Positions 11,148-25,100 of a stretch of 64,000 bases of DNA are shown one piece after another. This DNA comes from Chondrosia reniformis (taxonomy: Eukaryota > Porifera > Demospongiae > Chondrillida > Chondrillidae). How positions within the stretch are numbered: position 1 is the first letter of the stretch; each line of letters starts with the position of its first letter. The stretch spans positions 1,519,401 to 1,583,400 of the forward strand of contig OX359198.1 in NCBI GenBank assembly GCA_947172415.1, written 5' to 3'. The notes beneath the pieces were generated by a model. That model was given only the letters and a program-made list of their open reading frames with translations. It was not told the origin of the DNA and searched no databases. A program made the position numbers and the translations under genes.

Positions 11148-13920
11148 TTAGATTGTTGCTATGAACTGATCTATTCTATCAGCAAGTTCTTCATGACATC
11201 CATGAGTGCGGTCTTCTCTCAGAGCATTTGAGAGAGCTTTGAGTTTAGCTAAACTTGGGTCATTGTTGAGGAGAATGTATAGGTTGGTATTGGCACTACG
11301 TCGATCTAGACTATGCACCATTTTCTCCAGGTCATCAATCTCCAGCACTTTACTCTGTTGCAAATATACGCCAATGCGACGTACATCACAAAACGATCGA
11401 AAATAATCCAAAAAGTGATTGCTTGACAAAAATGTCCTTATCTTCCTTTCAGTACTACAGCTAACTGCGTAAATGAAAATAAAATACGTACTCAATTCTA
11501 TAATATGAAATTTACAGTATAACACAAGACAGCAAAACAATATGATATATCAAATGAATATACGTAGATCGACTATAAATGTAATAAGACACTACTATAT
11601 ATAGCAAATTCCAAGAGAACTAAAAATGATCAATTGACATACCTGCAGCACCAGATTGTCCTTTGCTGACTGGCTCAAACCAAATTCTAGCTCCTTCACC
11701 AAATGCCCTTCTTTTCTCAAGTTGACAGACTAGGCATTCATTAACTTTGTCCTCTTTAACAAGAGCCAGGTGAGCTGGTTTGGTGGAGTCACATCTGCAC
11801 AGGAATCCAACTTCAAGCTGTGGTTTCTTGTCTGGAGACATTCCATCCATCATCTTGGAACTGATTTCCTGAATAGTGGAGTGGACAATGTGGCGAATTT
11901 CTTTGCATCGCTCATGCAGCTCAGAGTAACGATCACTTGGACTCTTCTCTGGATAGAATAAACTGCTGCACTCAACTTGTAACTCTAATCGACCTGGTTT
12001 CTCCATCAGGTAGACATTGAGACCACCTGAGATGAAGGCAGCTGTAGTCTGATCACAGTTTGCAGTCTGAGGCTTCAGGTTGCTTCCCTTAGCTTGCTCT
12101 GAGAGCTGTACCACAAGACGACAGAATATGCCTCTGGGTAGGTCAAGGAGGTCAATCCTGCCATGGCTTCCAAGGTATTTGTATGCAAAGCAGAGATTCT
12201 CCACTGATCCACGTTCAGGAACCTTCACTTTCCCATAGGGCAAGACTAGAGGCATGAAGTACTCTTCAGGATCAGATTGGTACTTTGCTGCTAGTCCTAA
12301 GTGGTGAATGACCTCCAGCAGCCATTTTTTGGGAATTGCTTCGTTGATGCCTAATTCATTGAAGAGCTCTTCAAAATCTGCTTGACGAATGATGCCTGAA
12401 CGATGGAATAACTGGGCTGCATCACTATCAAAATAGAGTGGATCCTTGAAGTGCACTGTCAGCAGGTTTGCAAATTCACTATACAGAGCTGTAATATCAG
12501 TGCAGATCCACTCTCGTGAGGTTTCGGTGTGGTCAAAAAATGCATAGAACCCAAGCATATGAAATAGGGTCAGCATTCCTTCAAACTGGTGATCAGCATC
12601 TTCATGATCCAGGTAGCTGCTTTGGATACAGAACTCCTTCAAGTCGTGGAATTGAATAAACTTTTGTTCATTCTTGCAGGTGATGACGTAAAGGAGAAAC
12701 CACGTCAATGGCATTTCTAGCTCAAAGCCATTGGTGGATCCCTTCTTTGAAGCACTGAGGATTTTGGATCTGAGTGCTTTAAGAGTCGCAAGATCCTCTT
12801 CTGAAGGAGGTCCATCTTTGCTCATCATGTTGTTGATGATAAAAGGCCATGAAACAGACTCTGGGCGATCATGGCTGTCTTTGAGAGAATCAGCCAGTGT
12901 ACGTCTAGAGGGTACATCATTCTTCACTATGAAGGGGTGATACGGCTTTCCTCCTAAATGATTTAGTTGGGTGACGATTGATTCCAATCTTGCTTCCCGA
13001 TCTTCTCTCAGTAATGAAAAGAGCTTATCCTTGAAGGTGCCCACCAGAAATATTTGTAGCTCTGGTTGACGGCTCAGTATACTCTTGATCCTTGGATCCA
13101 TTGGCTTTGAGGCAGCAGTGTAGATGCTGGAGAACGATCTCAACATTAGATCAATGGATGTAAGGCCATGATCCGGTGGGAGCTTGTAGGTTTGGCCATC
13201 TTGGGATCTAAAGGTCATATTGGCTTCTTGCTTAAGATCTTCTGATGCATTGAAGACTTGGATGTAAGTACAAGGCATTGTGAGGAGAAAGGGGAGGGAG
13301 TCTTGGAAAGATGGCTGACCTCCACTGTCCAAGAAGTGGATAAAGGTTGCTTCTTTCAGATTAAGGTCGCTGAGATCTTGCTTTCCCAACACTTCATCTC
13401 GAATATCCTGGAGTCGCTTCACTTGAGGAGCAACAGTGGAGTCTTCTTGAGCATCATCAGCCAACCCAACTGGTTCGGTGGTTGGGGTTACTGGTCTGTC
13501 CTGAGTAGACTCTGAAATGGGAAGAGGAGACGGAATGACCTGTGTGGAAGAAATTGCTTCGACTTTTGGATCTTCTTCATCAGGAGGAATGCTTGGTGTT
13601 GGGTAAGTAGAGTGCTCCTCGTAATCTCCCTGATTAGTACATGTGCGTACCAATGTCTCCATCACCTCTTCATCAACTGGAATCCAGTCTGCATCACTTC
13701 CTGTGGCAAGGTAGTTGGTGGCAATAACCACCTCCGGAGATTCAGCGACACCAGTGCTAATCTTCACCTCCTTTGACTTGCCATAGACAAGGTTGTACTT
13801 CAGTGAGGACTTTCCCACTTCTGGGGATCCACAGAAGATGGCACGAACTACCTTAACTATAACTGATCCACGCTTATCAATAGCCTTCTGGTAGTCCTCA
13901 ATCCAAGTTGGATTAGTCAT
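11148..13920 (-). CDS. ROCO-like NTPase with C-terminal CARD-like death fold
   Basis: Exon 1 is 11643-13920 and exon 2 is 11148-11464. The 178-bp intron has GT/AG borders and is in phase 1. The sum is 864 residues. Visible motifs: Walker A GSPEVGKSS (31-39), a switch/G3-like DSGGQ (198-202), and a G4-like GTFKDK (294-299). Between G1 and G3 lies a Pro/Glu/Ser-rich linker of about 90 residues. Residues about 400-590 resemble a COR domain (winged-helix LTWFLLYV..., LHxLGFYAFF, VLPYGK). Exon 2 encodes an all-helical segment (CDVRRIGVYLQQSKVLEIDD ... ALREDRTHGCHEELADRI) typical of the CARD/death-fold group. Together this suggests a signalling GTPase that recruits death-fold adaptors in innate immunity or cell death. 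Start chosen at the ATG 13920; an acceptor CTTTAG lies 9 bases before it, and an in-frame upstream exon (14895-14945) is possible, so the N-terminus may be longer. Confidence 0.75.
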
Positions 13921-14402
13921 TGTATCAGTCTAAAGGATAGAATTAGAAGTACCCAAATTAGAATATTTATAATTACTATTCATATGTATATATACATTGA
14001 AACTTAACTAGGACATACAAACCAGTTTGGGATAACAAGTAAGCTGGCTTACAATCTACACATTCACTGTAGCCAAATTATTCTATACACCTGTACTGTT
14101 CCTTATACTTGTCTATAATCAGTCACAACCGGTATAGCTAGAGACAAACATTAAAATTATTTTTTTTATTTTGAACAGTCTTCCCTGTACGTATAAAAGA
14201 TGTTGCAAGGTTGTTGAATAAATTTCACACCAGAATTAATCTAATAATAAATTTAAAACCTAACTTATATAGGTGACGATGTCTGTAGATTTAACTGTTT
14301 CAAGACCATACGTATGGTTCAAATTCTGTAGCTTGTGAAAATTGTTGCACACCCAGTGGATTGCTGTTATTATTCTAATGATTATATAAAAATGACCATC
14401 CT

Positions 14403-14690
14403 GATGAAGAAGTCGATAAAATCTATAATGAAATGGAGGAGCTTAAGGATAGTGGAAAAGGAAATGATTATGTAATTATTATGGGAGACTGGGAATGTTG
14501 CATCAGTAAGATGGGGATGAGATTTGTGAGTATGGATAAGGAGACAGAAATGGAAGGGTTGACAGGAGATGGAAGAACCGGATGTGGTATATTTGGAGAG
14601 GAAATAGTATGTTGAAAGAGGTATTGGAAGGAAGGCTAGAGGGGAAAGACCCAGAGGAAGAAAGAGGATGATGTTAAAGACAGATCACTG
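14403..14690 (+). mobile_element. Internally deleted non-LTR retrotransposon scrap
   Basis: The frame from 14403 reads DEEVDKIYNEMEEL then NDYVIIMGDW, which matches the endonuclease (EEP) domain of LINEs around the GD[WF]NA motif. From about 14610 the sequence turns into a basic RPRGRKRMM-type stretch, like the C-terminal end of LINE reverse transcriptases. The catalytic middle is missing and frames are broken. It is a dead fragment about 290 bp long between the NTPase gene and its possible upstream exon. Confidence 0.5.
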
Positions 14691-14894
14691 ATTTTTATAG
14701 ATAGTCAATATAAATAATACTTAGAACAGTACTGGATTTACTAATACAATATTTAGAACAAAGCAGAGATAATAATCAAACACCAACATTACATAAGAAG
14801 ATTGGTTAGTGGGAACTTGGTTTTGAAAACTATACAGAATTACTTTTAAACTCACATTCAAAGTTGATTGGACAATAAGCTCTTCTTTCATTAC

Positions 14895-14945
14895 AGTTGA
14901 CTCCAGACGGAGGTCACTTTCTGATTCGGATTCTACTTCAGCTAT
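14895..14945 (-). other. Possible upstream exon of the NTPase gene
   Basis: A 51-nt segment lies between acceptor AAATTCAG and donor GTAATG on the minus strand. It encodes an acidic stretch (IAEVESESESDLRLEST) and would join in frame with the sequence before the NTPase start (TDTMTNPTW). Splice sites and phase fit, but the exon is short and low in complexity. Transcript evidence would decide. Confidence 0.3.
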
Positions 14946-15027
14946 CTGAATTTGATAGGAAAAACAGTGTTCTTCTCAACATGAATTCGAATGAAAAATA
15001 TAATTTGACCTTAATTACGTATATGTG

Positions 15028-15139
15028 CTAACTGAACTACATGGGTGATACCTGAGCTACATGGGTGATACCTGAGCTACATGGGTGATACCTGAGCTAC
15101 ATGGGTGATACCTGGGTTACATGGGTGATACCTGAGCTA
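15028..15139. repeat. 20-bp minisatellite array (copy 3)
   Basis: Five to six units of the same 20-bp repeat as 1-284, at the left edge of duplicon B. It is interrupted at a TA by the Tc1-type relic at 15140-15752 and resumes at 15753. Confidence 0.93.
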
Positions 15140-15752
15140 CTGTACTGATTAAAGATTTCTAGCCACTAAATCGTGTTTCGACTGCAGACGATGCACAGCA
15201 CTCATGCGGACATTGTACGAGCACCGTGTAGACATCACTAATTTACACCTAATTTTACACATTCTATATGCCTAACATCGCACCTAAGAATCATAGTCTA
15301 CTATACTGTGAGAAGTTATCTCTAAAAAACCTCGAAAACCGATCGAAATTGCCGTGAAATGGTTGGAATCGATCTTCCACTCCTATGTTCGTCTTCAAGC
15401 GGTGCTGTTGCCAACGATATATCCATTTTCTTACCGTATCCTGTGTTGTTTCTTTTCCTTCCGCCTTTAATACCTTGACGATAGATGATACATTTTCTCC
15501 ATCGATCCACAAACGAATTATTCGCTCTCTGAAATAGGAGGATAACGTAGACATTGCCGACTCGATAGCGCTTTAAACTTTGCTTCTATGATAGCGGCCA
15601 GGTGTTAGATAATGTGTAAAATGTAACTATTACTGATAATTACATATTATGGTGACGATTTTCTTTATGTCTGTGCGAGTATCGTACCAGCATCGTACAC
15701 TTATTGCGTGCTAACTCTGTGTTACACGGCAAGAAATTTTTAATCACTACTG
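15140..15752 (-). mobile_element. Tc1/mariner relic inserted into the minisatellite
   Basis: A 613-bp element flanked by TA on both sides (15138-15139 and 15753-15754). Its ends are 25-bp imperfect inverted repeats with 21 of 25 matching, sharing TGATTAAA.ATTTCT.GCC. Inside, on the minus strand (15291-15554), lies the start of a transposase: a helix-turn-helix (SYFRERIIRLWIDGENVSSI, RKWIYRWQQ). It frameshifts after about 55 residues, and the catalytic region is absent. It is a non-autonomous deletion derivative. Confidence 0.85.
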
Positions 15753-15795
15753 TACATGGGTCAAACCTGAGCTACATGGGTGATACCTGAGGTAT
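15753..15795. repeat. 20-bp minisatellite (remainder after insertion)
   Basis: About two more units of the 20-bp repeat to the right of the Tc1 relic. Duplicon B homology starts immediately after. Confidence 0.85.
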
Positions 15796-16100
15796 TTCGG
15801 TGCTATATATATATACAGGCACTATTCTTACATTTATGATTGGTTTCTCAGTTTGACTTTTCCAAAATGTTATTTTGAAATACTAAAAATGAATAACACA
15901 TACGTATATCGGCATCTTAAAAATTATATGATTAACATATAACTAACATAGAAATTAAAAACTGATACTAATATATTAATATAACAATACATGAATATAG
16001 TTAAGCTCCTATATAAATAAAATCAAATAGCACTTGATTAAGTTTAAGATAAAATAAATGTTTCAGAGAGAATATTTCAAATACCCTAAACTAGTTTGTA

Positions 16101-19100
16101 CTAGCTCACTTTTGATGCACAATCTTCTGGAGTTCTACCCTCAAGATCTTTCTTGTTCACATCAGCATTTTGCTGAATCTACATTGATATTTGAATATGA
16201 AGTCAGTACTGGTTTAGGTTTGTACGTGCCTGGTATTTTTAATGATATTCACCACATGGTACATATGTTTAATACTATTCATGACAACGAACATGTGTGA
16301 CATAATAACAGAACGTACGTACTCTATATAATACTAGAACATATATACGTAGAGTGCATATGATACAAACTACAATTCCATTATCATATTTCGGCATTTA
16401 AAGACATTCATTAATACAACAGACTCTAATAAGAATTCCTCTGCAAAAATCCTGTAATACAGTATTAATTCATTGGTTGTCACACTGCACACTGAAACCA
16501 GCCATTTGTCATAATAATGCAAACACAACAACAAGATGTGCCCACAGATATTTTGAAGTCTTTTTGAAGACTAGCACTTTTATGACATGTACTCTATATG
16601 TCAATACATAATTAAAGATATCTGAATTACAAAGTTTGGTAAATATTAGATATAAAAGGATCAATCATAAACTCAATCATAACACATTGCTTACTAGTAA
16701 TTCACATGTCTCAGCATCTCCTCGCTGGGATGCCTCGTGCAATGGAGTTCGCATGTAATCATCCACAGGATCTATTTGACTGCCATGTTCTAACAATACT
16801 TTGGTAACTTCCATCTATTTAAAGATTAAAGAATACACTAATACAATACAGCATTGCATGAAAACTCATCGAATTTAGTAATTATATCTTGCAAATTGTG
16901 AATAAATATGGCAATCAAGGTGATTGGCTATTAACACTGACAAGGCAGTATACAAAAAGATTACAATAAAGAGATTCTAGCTAAAGTAGTCAGAAAATGT
17001 CACATTGTTCCACATTATATGGTATATCAACTGTAGCAAGCACTTATTACATAAAACACTTACAGTTTTAGCATAGTGAAGTGGTATCCTATTCTCCTTG
17101 GCCTTCTTGTTCACATCAGCTTTATGTTTCAACTATTTAATCAATATACACATAAACAACAATAACAAAATCTTACAAAACAAATATTCATACAATACTA
17201 CACTTACCAGTAGTTGACATGTCTCAGCATCTCCTCTCTCAGCTGCCCTATGTAATGGAGTTTGTCCAAAACCATCCACAGGATCTACTTGACTGCCATA
17301 TTCTAACAATACTTTGGTAACTTCTACCTGTATAAAGATACACTAATACAATACAGCATTGCATCAAAACTGATTGAATGTAGCAGTTATATCTTGCAAA
17401 TTGTGAAGAAACATGACAATCAAGATGATTGGCTATTAACACTGACAAGGCAGTATACATTAAAATGGATTACAATAAAGAGATTCTAGCTAAAGTAGTC
17501 AGAAAATGTCACATTGTTAAACAATATATGGTATATCAACTGTATGTAGAATAGAAAGCACTAATTACATAAAACACTTACAGTTTCAGCATATTGAAGT
17601 GGTATATTACTCTCATTGTTCTTGTTCACATCAGCTTTATGTTTCAGCTATTAAATCAATATACATATAAACAGTAATAACAAAACCTTACAAAACAAAC
17701 ATTCATACAATACTACACTTACCAGTAGTTGACATTTCTCAGCATCTCCTCTAATAGCTGCCCAATGTAATGGAGTCCATCCATATATATCCACAGGATC
17801 TACTTCACTGCCATGTTCTAACAATACTTTGGTAACTTCCACCTAATTAAAGATTAAAGAATTCACTAATATAATACAGCATTGCATCAAAACCCATTGA
17901 ATGTAGTAGTTATATCTTGCAAATTGTGAAGAAACATGGCAATCAAGGTGATTGGCTATTAACACTGACAAGGTAGTATACATTAAAATGGATTACAATA
18001 AAGAGATTCTAGCTTAAGTAGTCAGAAAATGTCATATTGTTGAAACAGTAGACAGCACTAATTACTTAAAACACTTACAGTTTTAGCATATTGAAGTGGT
18101 ATATTACTCTCCTTGTCCTTCTTGTTCACATCAGCTTTATGTTTCAGCTATTAAATCAATATACATATAAACAGTAATAACAAAACCTTACAAAACAAAC
18201 ATTCATACAATACTACACTTACCAGTAGTTGACATTTCTCAGCATCTCCTCTCTCAGCTGCATTATGTAATGCAGTTTGTCCATATCTATCCACAGGATC
18301 TACTTGGCTGCCATGTGCTAACAATACGTTGTTAACTTCCATCTATTTAAAGATTAAAGAATACACTAATATAATACAGCATTGCATTAAAACTGATTGA
18401 GTGTAGTAGTTATATCTTGCAAGTTGTGACGAAACATGGCAATCAAGGTGATTGGCTATTAACACTGACAAGGTAGTATACATTAAAATGGATTACAATA
18501 AAGAGATTCTAGCTAAAGTAGTCAGTAAATGTCACATTGTTGAAACAGTAGACAGCATTAATTACTTAAAACACTTACAGTTTCAGCATATTGAAGTGAT
18601 ATATTACTCTCCTTGTCCTTGTTCACATCAGCTTTATGTTTCAACTATTAAATCAATACACACATAAACAACAATAACAAAACCTTACAAAACAAATATT
18701 CACAAAATACTACACTTACCAGTAGTTGACATGTCCCAGCATTTCCTCTCTCAGCTGCATTATGTAATGGAGTTTGTCCAAAACCATCCACAGGATCTAC
18801 TTGACTGCCATGTTCTAACAATACTTTGGTAACTTGCACCTATATAAAGATTAAAGAATACACTAAAAACACAATATAGCATTGCATCAAAACTGATTGA
18901 ATGTAGTAGTTATATAAGGTTGCGAATAAACATGGCAATCAAGGTGATTGGCTATTAACACTGACAAGGTAGTATACAAAAAGATTACAATAAAGAGATT
19001 CTAGCTAAAGTAGTTAGAAAATGTCACATTATTCTATTTTATATGTCAACTGTATATAGAATAGAAAGCACTAATTACATAAATCACTTACATTTTTAGC

Positions 19101-22100
19101 ATATTGAAGTGGTATCTTATTCCTCTTGTCTTTCTTGTTAACATCAGCTTTATGTTTCAGCTATTAAATCAATATACACATGAACAACAATAACAAAACC
19201 TTACAAAACAAGTTTTCATACAATACTACACTTACCAGTAGTTGACATGTCCCAGCATCTCCTCTTTCAGCTGCCTTATGTAATGGAGTTTGTCCAAAAC
19301 CATCCACAGGATCTACTTGACTGCCATGTTCTAACAATACGTTGTTAACTTGCACCTATATAAAGATTAAAGAATACACTAATAACACAATATATCATTG
19401 CATCATAACAGATTAAATGTAGTAGTTATATCTTACAAGTTGTAAAGAAACATGGCAATGAAGGTGATTGGCTATTAACACTGACAAGGCAGTATACATT
19501 AAAATGGATTACAATAAAGAGATTCTAGCTAAAGTAGTCAGAAAATGTCCCATTGTTAAACAATATATGGTATATCAACTGTAGCAAGCACTTATTACAT
19601 AAAACACTTACAGTTTTAGCATAGTGAAGTGGTATCCTATTCTCCTTGTCCTTCTTGTTCATATCAGCTTTGTGTTTCAGCTATTAAATCAATATATACA
19701 TAAACAACAATAACAAAACCTTACAAAACAAACATTCATACAATACTACACTTACCAGTAGTTGACATGTCCCAGCATCTCCTCTCTCAGCTGCATTATG
19801 TAATGGAGTTTGTCCATCACTATCCACAGGATCTACTTGACTGCCATGTTCTAACAATACTTTGGTAACTTGCACCTATATAAAGATTAAAGAATACACT
19901 AAAAACACAATTATCATTGCATCAAAACTGATTGAATGTAGTAGTTATATAAGGTTGCGAATAAACATGGCAATCAAGGTGATTGGCTATTAAACACTGA
20001 CAAGGTAGTATACAAAAAGATTACAATAAAGAGATTCTAGCTAAAGTAGTTAGAAAATGTCACATTATTCTATTTTATATGTCAACTGTATATAGAATAG
20101 AAAGCACTAATTACATAAAACACTTACAGTTTTAGCATAGTGAAGTGGTATCCTATTCCCCTTGTCCTTCTTGTTCACATCAGCTTTATGTTTCAGCTAT
20201 GAAATCAATATATACATAAACAACAATAACAAAACCTTACAAAACAAACATTCATACAATACTACACTTACCAGTAGTTGACATGTCTCAGCATCTCCTC
20301 TCTCAGCTGCATTATGTAATGGAGTTTGTCCAAAACCATCCACAGGATCTACTTGACTGCCATGTTCTAACAATACTTTGGTAACTTCCACCTGTTTAAT
20401 GATTATAAAGAATACACTAATAACACAATATAGCATTGCATCAAAACTGATTGAATATAGTAGTTATATAAGGTTGCGAATAAACATGGCAATCAAGGTG
20501 ATTGGCTATTAACACTGACAAGGCAGTATACATTAAAATGGATTACAATAAAGAGATTCTAGCTAAAGTAGTCAGAAAATGTCACATTGTTCCACATTAT
20601 ATGGTATATCAACTGTAGCAAGCACTTATTACATAAAACACTTACAGTTTTAGCATATTGAAGTGGTATCTTATTCTCCTTGTCCTTCTTGTTCACATCA
20701 GCTTTATGTTTCATCTATTAAATCAATATACATATAAACTACAATAACAAAACCTTACAAAACAAACATTCATACAATACTACACTCACCAGTAGTTGAC
20801 ATGTCTCAGCATCTCCTCTCTCAGCTGCATTATGTAATGGAGTTTGTCCATGGCAATCCACAGGATCTACTTGACTGCCATGTTCTAACAATACGTTGGT
20901 AACTTGCACCTATTTAAAGATTAAAGAATACACTAAAAACACAATATAGCATAGCATCAAAACTGATTGAATGTAGTAGTTATATAAGGTTGCGAATAAA
21001 CATGGCAATCAAGGTGATTGGCTATTAACACTGACAAGGCAGTATACATTAAAAAAAGTAGTTCGAGTTTAAAAACTTGTGGGGTTGCCGTCCCCCGAAT
21101 TTACTCCAACTACTTGGCCGCATTGTTGGGCTTTTGATATATTATTCTTAATTCTAACAATTGAGGACGCTTAAGTGTCTTGAAAATTATAAATAGCAAC
21201 AGAAAAGCTTCGTTAACTAAAGCTTCCTGAACGCCGCCATTTGCAAAAACGATGTATTGACGTATATATTAAGTGTTAAAATAGTTGCGTATGAACTCGT
21301 ATTATACATATATCTGTAACATAAAGCCATACATAAATCGCGTTATGAAAACAATAGAGGGGGCTACCTGCAGCAGCCCCTAATAAATTACAATAAAGAG
21401 ATTCTAGCTAAAGTAGTCAGAAAGTGACACCATGTCCAACATTATATGTAAACTGTATATATGTAGAATAGAAAGCACTAATTACATAAAACACTTACAG
21501 TTTTAGCATATTGAAGTGGTATCTTATTCCCCCTGTCCTTTTTGTTCACATCAGCTTTACGTTTCAACTATTAATCAATATACATACGTATAAACAACAA
21601 TAACAAAACTTTAAAAAACAAGTATTTCGAGTTTAAAAACTCGTGGGGCTGTAGTCCCCAAATTAACTTGAACTACTTGACTGCATCATTGGGCTTTATA
21701 TACATATTTTCTTAAGTCTAATGATTGAGGATGCTTCACTGTTCAGTGTCCTGAACATTATAAATAGCGACAGAAAAGCTTCGTTAATTAAAGCTTCCTG
21801 AACGCCGCCATTTGCAAAACGATGTATTGACTTATAATAAAGTGTTATAATAGTTGCGTATCAACCCGTATTATATACAGTACAAGTTACAATATACTAA
21901 GGTAATCTAAATGCAGTACAAGTTACAATATACTAAGGTAATCTAAATACAGTACAAGTTACAATATACTAAGGTAATCCAAATAAATAAATAAATAATT
22001 CATATGGCTCATTTTAAATTAAGGGATTTTTGATTTAGGTCTCCATTTGGTAGAAAATGGAGGACAAAAATCTGCATATAAAATGCCATAGGACTATAGA

Positions 22101-25100
22101 AAAGCTATAGAAAATTTATATTGAAACCAAGTGTTATATTGATAAAAAATTTCAATTGGTCAGATCACTGTGAAACCGACATATATCATGGTACATGTGT
22201 AAGTAAAACGTCTGATGAAGTTTTGCTTAATTAAAGTTGCAAAATAATCAAGATATAATGAAGAATGCAAGCTTATGATTGCACAATTTGGTGATGTATT
22301 GTGATGTTTCTCTAGTGCGTCACCAACACTCTCATACGTTTCAACCCGGAGGTCGTCATCAGTAATACAGGAATGGGAATATCAAGTAGGAAATTAGTAA
22401 TTTCATGTTGCTGACGCTCAACAAGGCTTTATTCTCATAATGATCACAACAAACACTCCTTATTCCTACACATGGACAAGTAAAATATGAACAAAATACA
22501 TAAGAAGAGAAGAGAGACCTTAAATTACCAAAGTTTTAATACAGTCGACTAAACGAATTTCTTTTGCAACAATATAGGGACAATTCTGCCTCAAACTTAA
22601 CGGGAACGTATCTATCCTTCGCTACAATTCGCTTATTCAGTAGCTCCTTCTCGTAGGAGAGCGTCGACTTGTCATAGCTGTTTACAAAAGGGATGATCTT
22701 CTTTAGCAACGATGAGGTGACGTTTTCGCAATGTCACATGATAATCCATTAAATATGTAGGCAGCGACATATGAGAGTGTTGGTGACGCACTAGAGAAAC
22801 ATCACAATACATCTACAGATTGCAAAATCATAACCTTGAATTCTTCATTATATCTTGATTATTTTGCAACTTATAATTAAGCAAAACTTCGCCAGATGTT
22901 TGTCATATACATGTACCATGATATATGTCGGTTTCACAGTGATCTGAACAATTGATAATTTTATCAATATAACACTTGGTTTCAATATAAAATTTCTATA
23001 GCTTTTCTATAGTCCTATGGTATTTTATATGCAGATTTTTGTCCTCCATTTTCTACCAAACGGAGACCTAAATCAAAAATCCCTTAATTTAAAATGAGTT
23101 TTATACCCTAAACTTTATGTATTATGCCTATTCTGTTGCTAGGTACTTTCCTGGAGCCATATGAATTATTTATATTATTTATTCATTTATTTATTTATTT
23201 ATTTGGATTACCTTAGTATATTGTAACTTGTACTGTATATATATATATATGTAACCGTCCATGCGAAAAGGGGCATTTTCGCGTATGCAACGGAATTGCG
23301 TTTTTGCTATCATTTGAAAGGGTTTCTGTAGTACTAGTGAATGGTGCAATCGGAAGTGTCATAGCTGACCGATCCGAAGTTCCGACACTTTGAAACAGAA
23401 CCGTTGCCAAACGTAATATGTAAAACAGCTTTACTTCTGTTTAGTTAATAAAATGACATATTTGATTGCGCAATCTCAAGCAAATCAACTCAAAACTATC
23501 GAACGATAATGATATTCACCGTTCCGTATAGAGAACAAAATGGCGTATTTCCGGTAGCTTCTATTTAATAAGATCGGATTTATCGCACAAAGAAGACCGA
23601 AATAACAACGGCGACATTGGGAAAGGTTAGATTAACGAATATTTAATGATATTAAAAGAGAATCGCACTTTTGACTATTTTGCCACGACGTTTTTAAAAC
23701 ACTTGTATTGAACATATTGCTACAGCGCGAATATGCCCCTTTTCGCATGGACGGTCACATATATCTTTCCGTAACAACGCAATCTGTAAATGAAAAGAGG
23801 CTGCCTGTAGCCCCTAATTACAAAACAAACATTCATACAATACTACACTTACCAGTAGTTGACATGTCTCAGCATCCCCTCTCTTAGCTGCATTATGTAA
23901 TGGAGTTTGTCCATAACTATCCACAGGATCTACTTGACTGCCATGTTCTAACAATACTTTGGTAACTTCCACCTATTTAAAGATTAAAGAATACACTAAT
24001 AACACAATATAGCATTGCATCAAAACTGAATGAATGCAGCAGTTATATCTTACAAATTGTGAAGAAACATGGCAATCAAGGTGATTGGCTATTAACACTC
24101 AATCTGACAAGGCAGTATACAAAAAGATTACAATAAAGAGATTCTAGCTAAAGTAGTCAGAAAATGTGACATTGTTCCATATTATATGTCAACTGTATTA
24201 TAGAATAGAAAGAACTAATTACATAAAACACTTACAGTTTTAGCATATTGAAGTGGTATCTTATTCCTCCTGTCCTTCTTGTTCACATCAGCTTTATGTT
24301 TCAGCTATTAAATCAATATACACATAAACAACAATAACAAAACCTTTCAAAACAAACATTCATACAATACTACACTTACCAGTAGTTGACATTTCTCAGC
24401 ATCTCCTCTCTTAGCTGTCCAATGTAATGGAGTTTGTCCATAACTATCCGCAGGATCTACTTGGCTGCCATGTTCTAACAATACTTTGGTAACTTGCACC
24501 TATTTAAAGATTAAAGAATACACTAATAACACAATATAGCATTGCATCAAAACTGCATGAATGTAGTAGTTATATCTTGCCAATTGTGAAGAAACATGGC
24601 AATCAAGTTGATTGGCTATTAACATTGACAAGGTAGTATACAAAAAGACTACAATAAAGAGATTCTAGCTAAAGTAGGCAGAAAATGTCACGCTGTTCAA
24701 CATCATATGGTGTATCAACTGTAGCAAGCACTAATTACTTAAAACACTTACAGTTTCAGCATAATGAAGTGGTATCTCATTCCCCTTGTTCTTCTTGTTA
24801 ACATCAGCTTTGTGTTTCAGCTATTAAATCAATATACACATAAACAACAATAACAAAACTTTACAAAACAAACATTCATACAATACTACACTTACCAGTA
24901 GTTGACATGTCTCAGCATCTCCTCTCTTAGCTGCCCAATGTAATGGAGTGCATCCATCACTATCCACAGGATCTACTTGACTGCCATGTTCTAACAATAC
25001 TTTGGTAACTTGCACCTACGTATATTAAGAATACACTAATACAATACAGCATTGCATCAAAACGGATTGAATGTATATCTTGCAAGTTGTGAAGAAACAT

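Larger units (their letters stand above)
21618..23820. mobile_element. ~330-bp dispersed element, copy 2, split by two nested insertions
   Basis: The left half (21618-21872) matches copy 1 (TTCGAGTTTAAAAAC, GAAAAGCTTCGTTAA, AACGCCGCCATTTGCAAAA). The right end (about 23762-23820) matches its terminus (GTAGCCCCTAATTA). Between them sit a foldback element and a TIR MITE. The whole stack lies in the intron between A exon 23853 and B exon 21499. Confidence 0.7.

Noticed and set aside
15322-15510. Second frame over the Tc1 relic as a separate gene
   Set aside because: It is the frameshifted continuation of the same decayed transposase.
23213-23410. 65-codon minus-strand ORF
   Set aside because: Runs from the foldback terminus into the TIR MITE; a chance frame over repeat ends.
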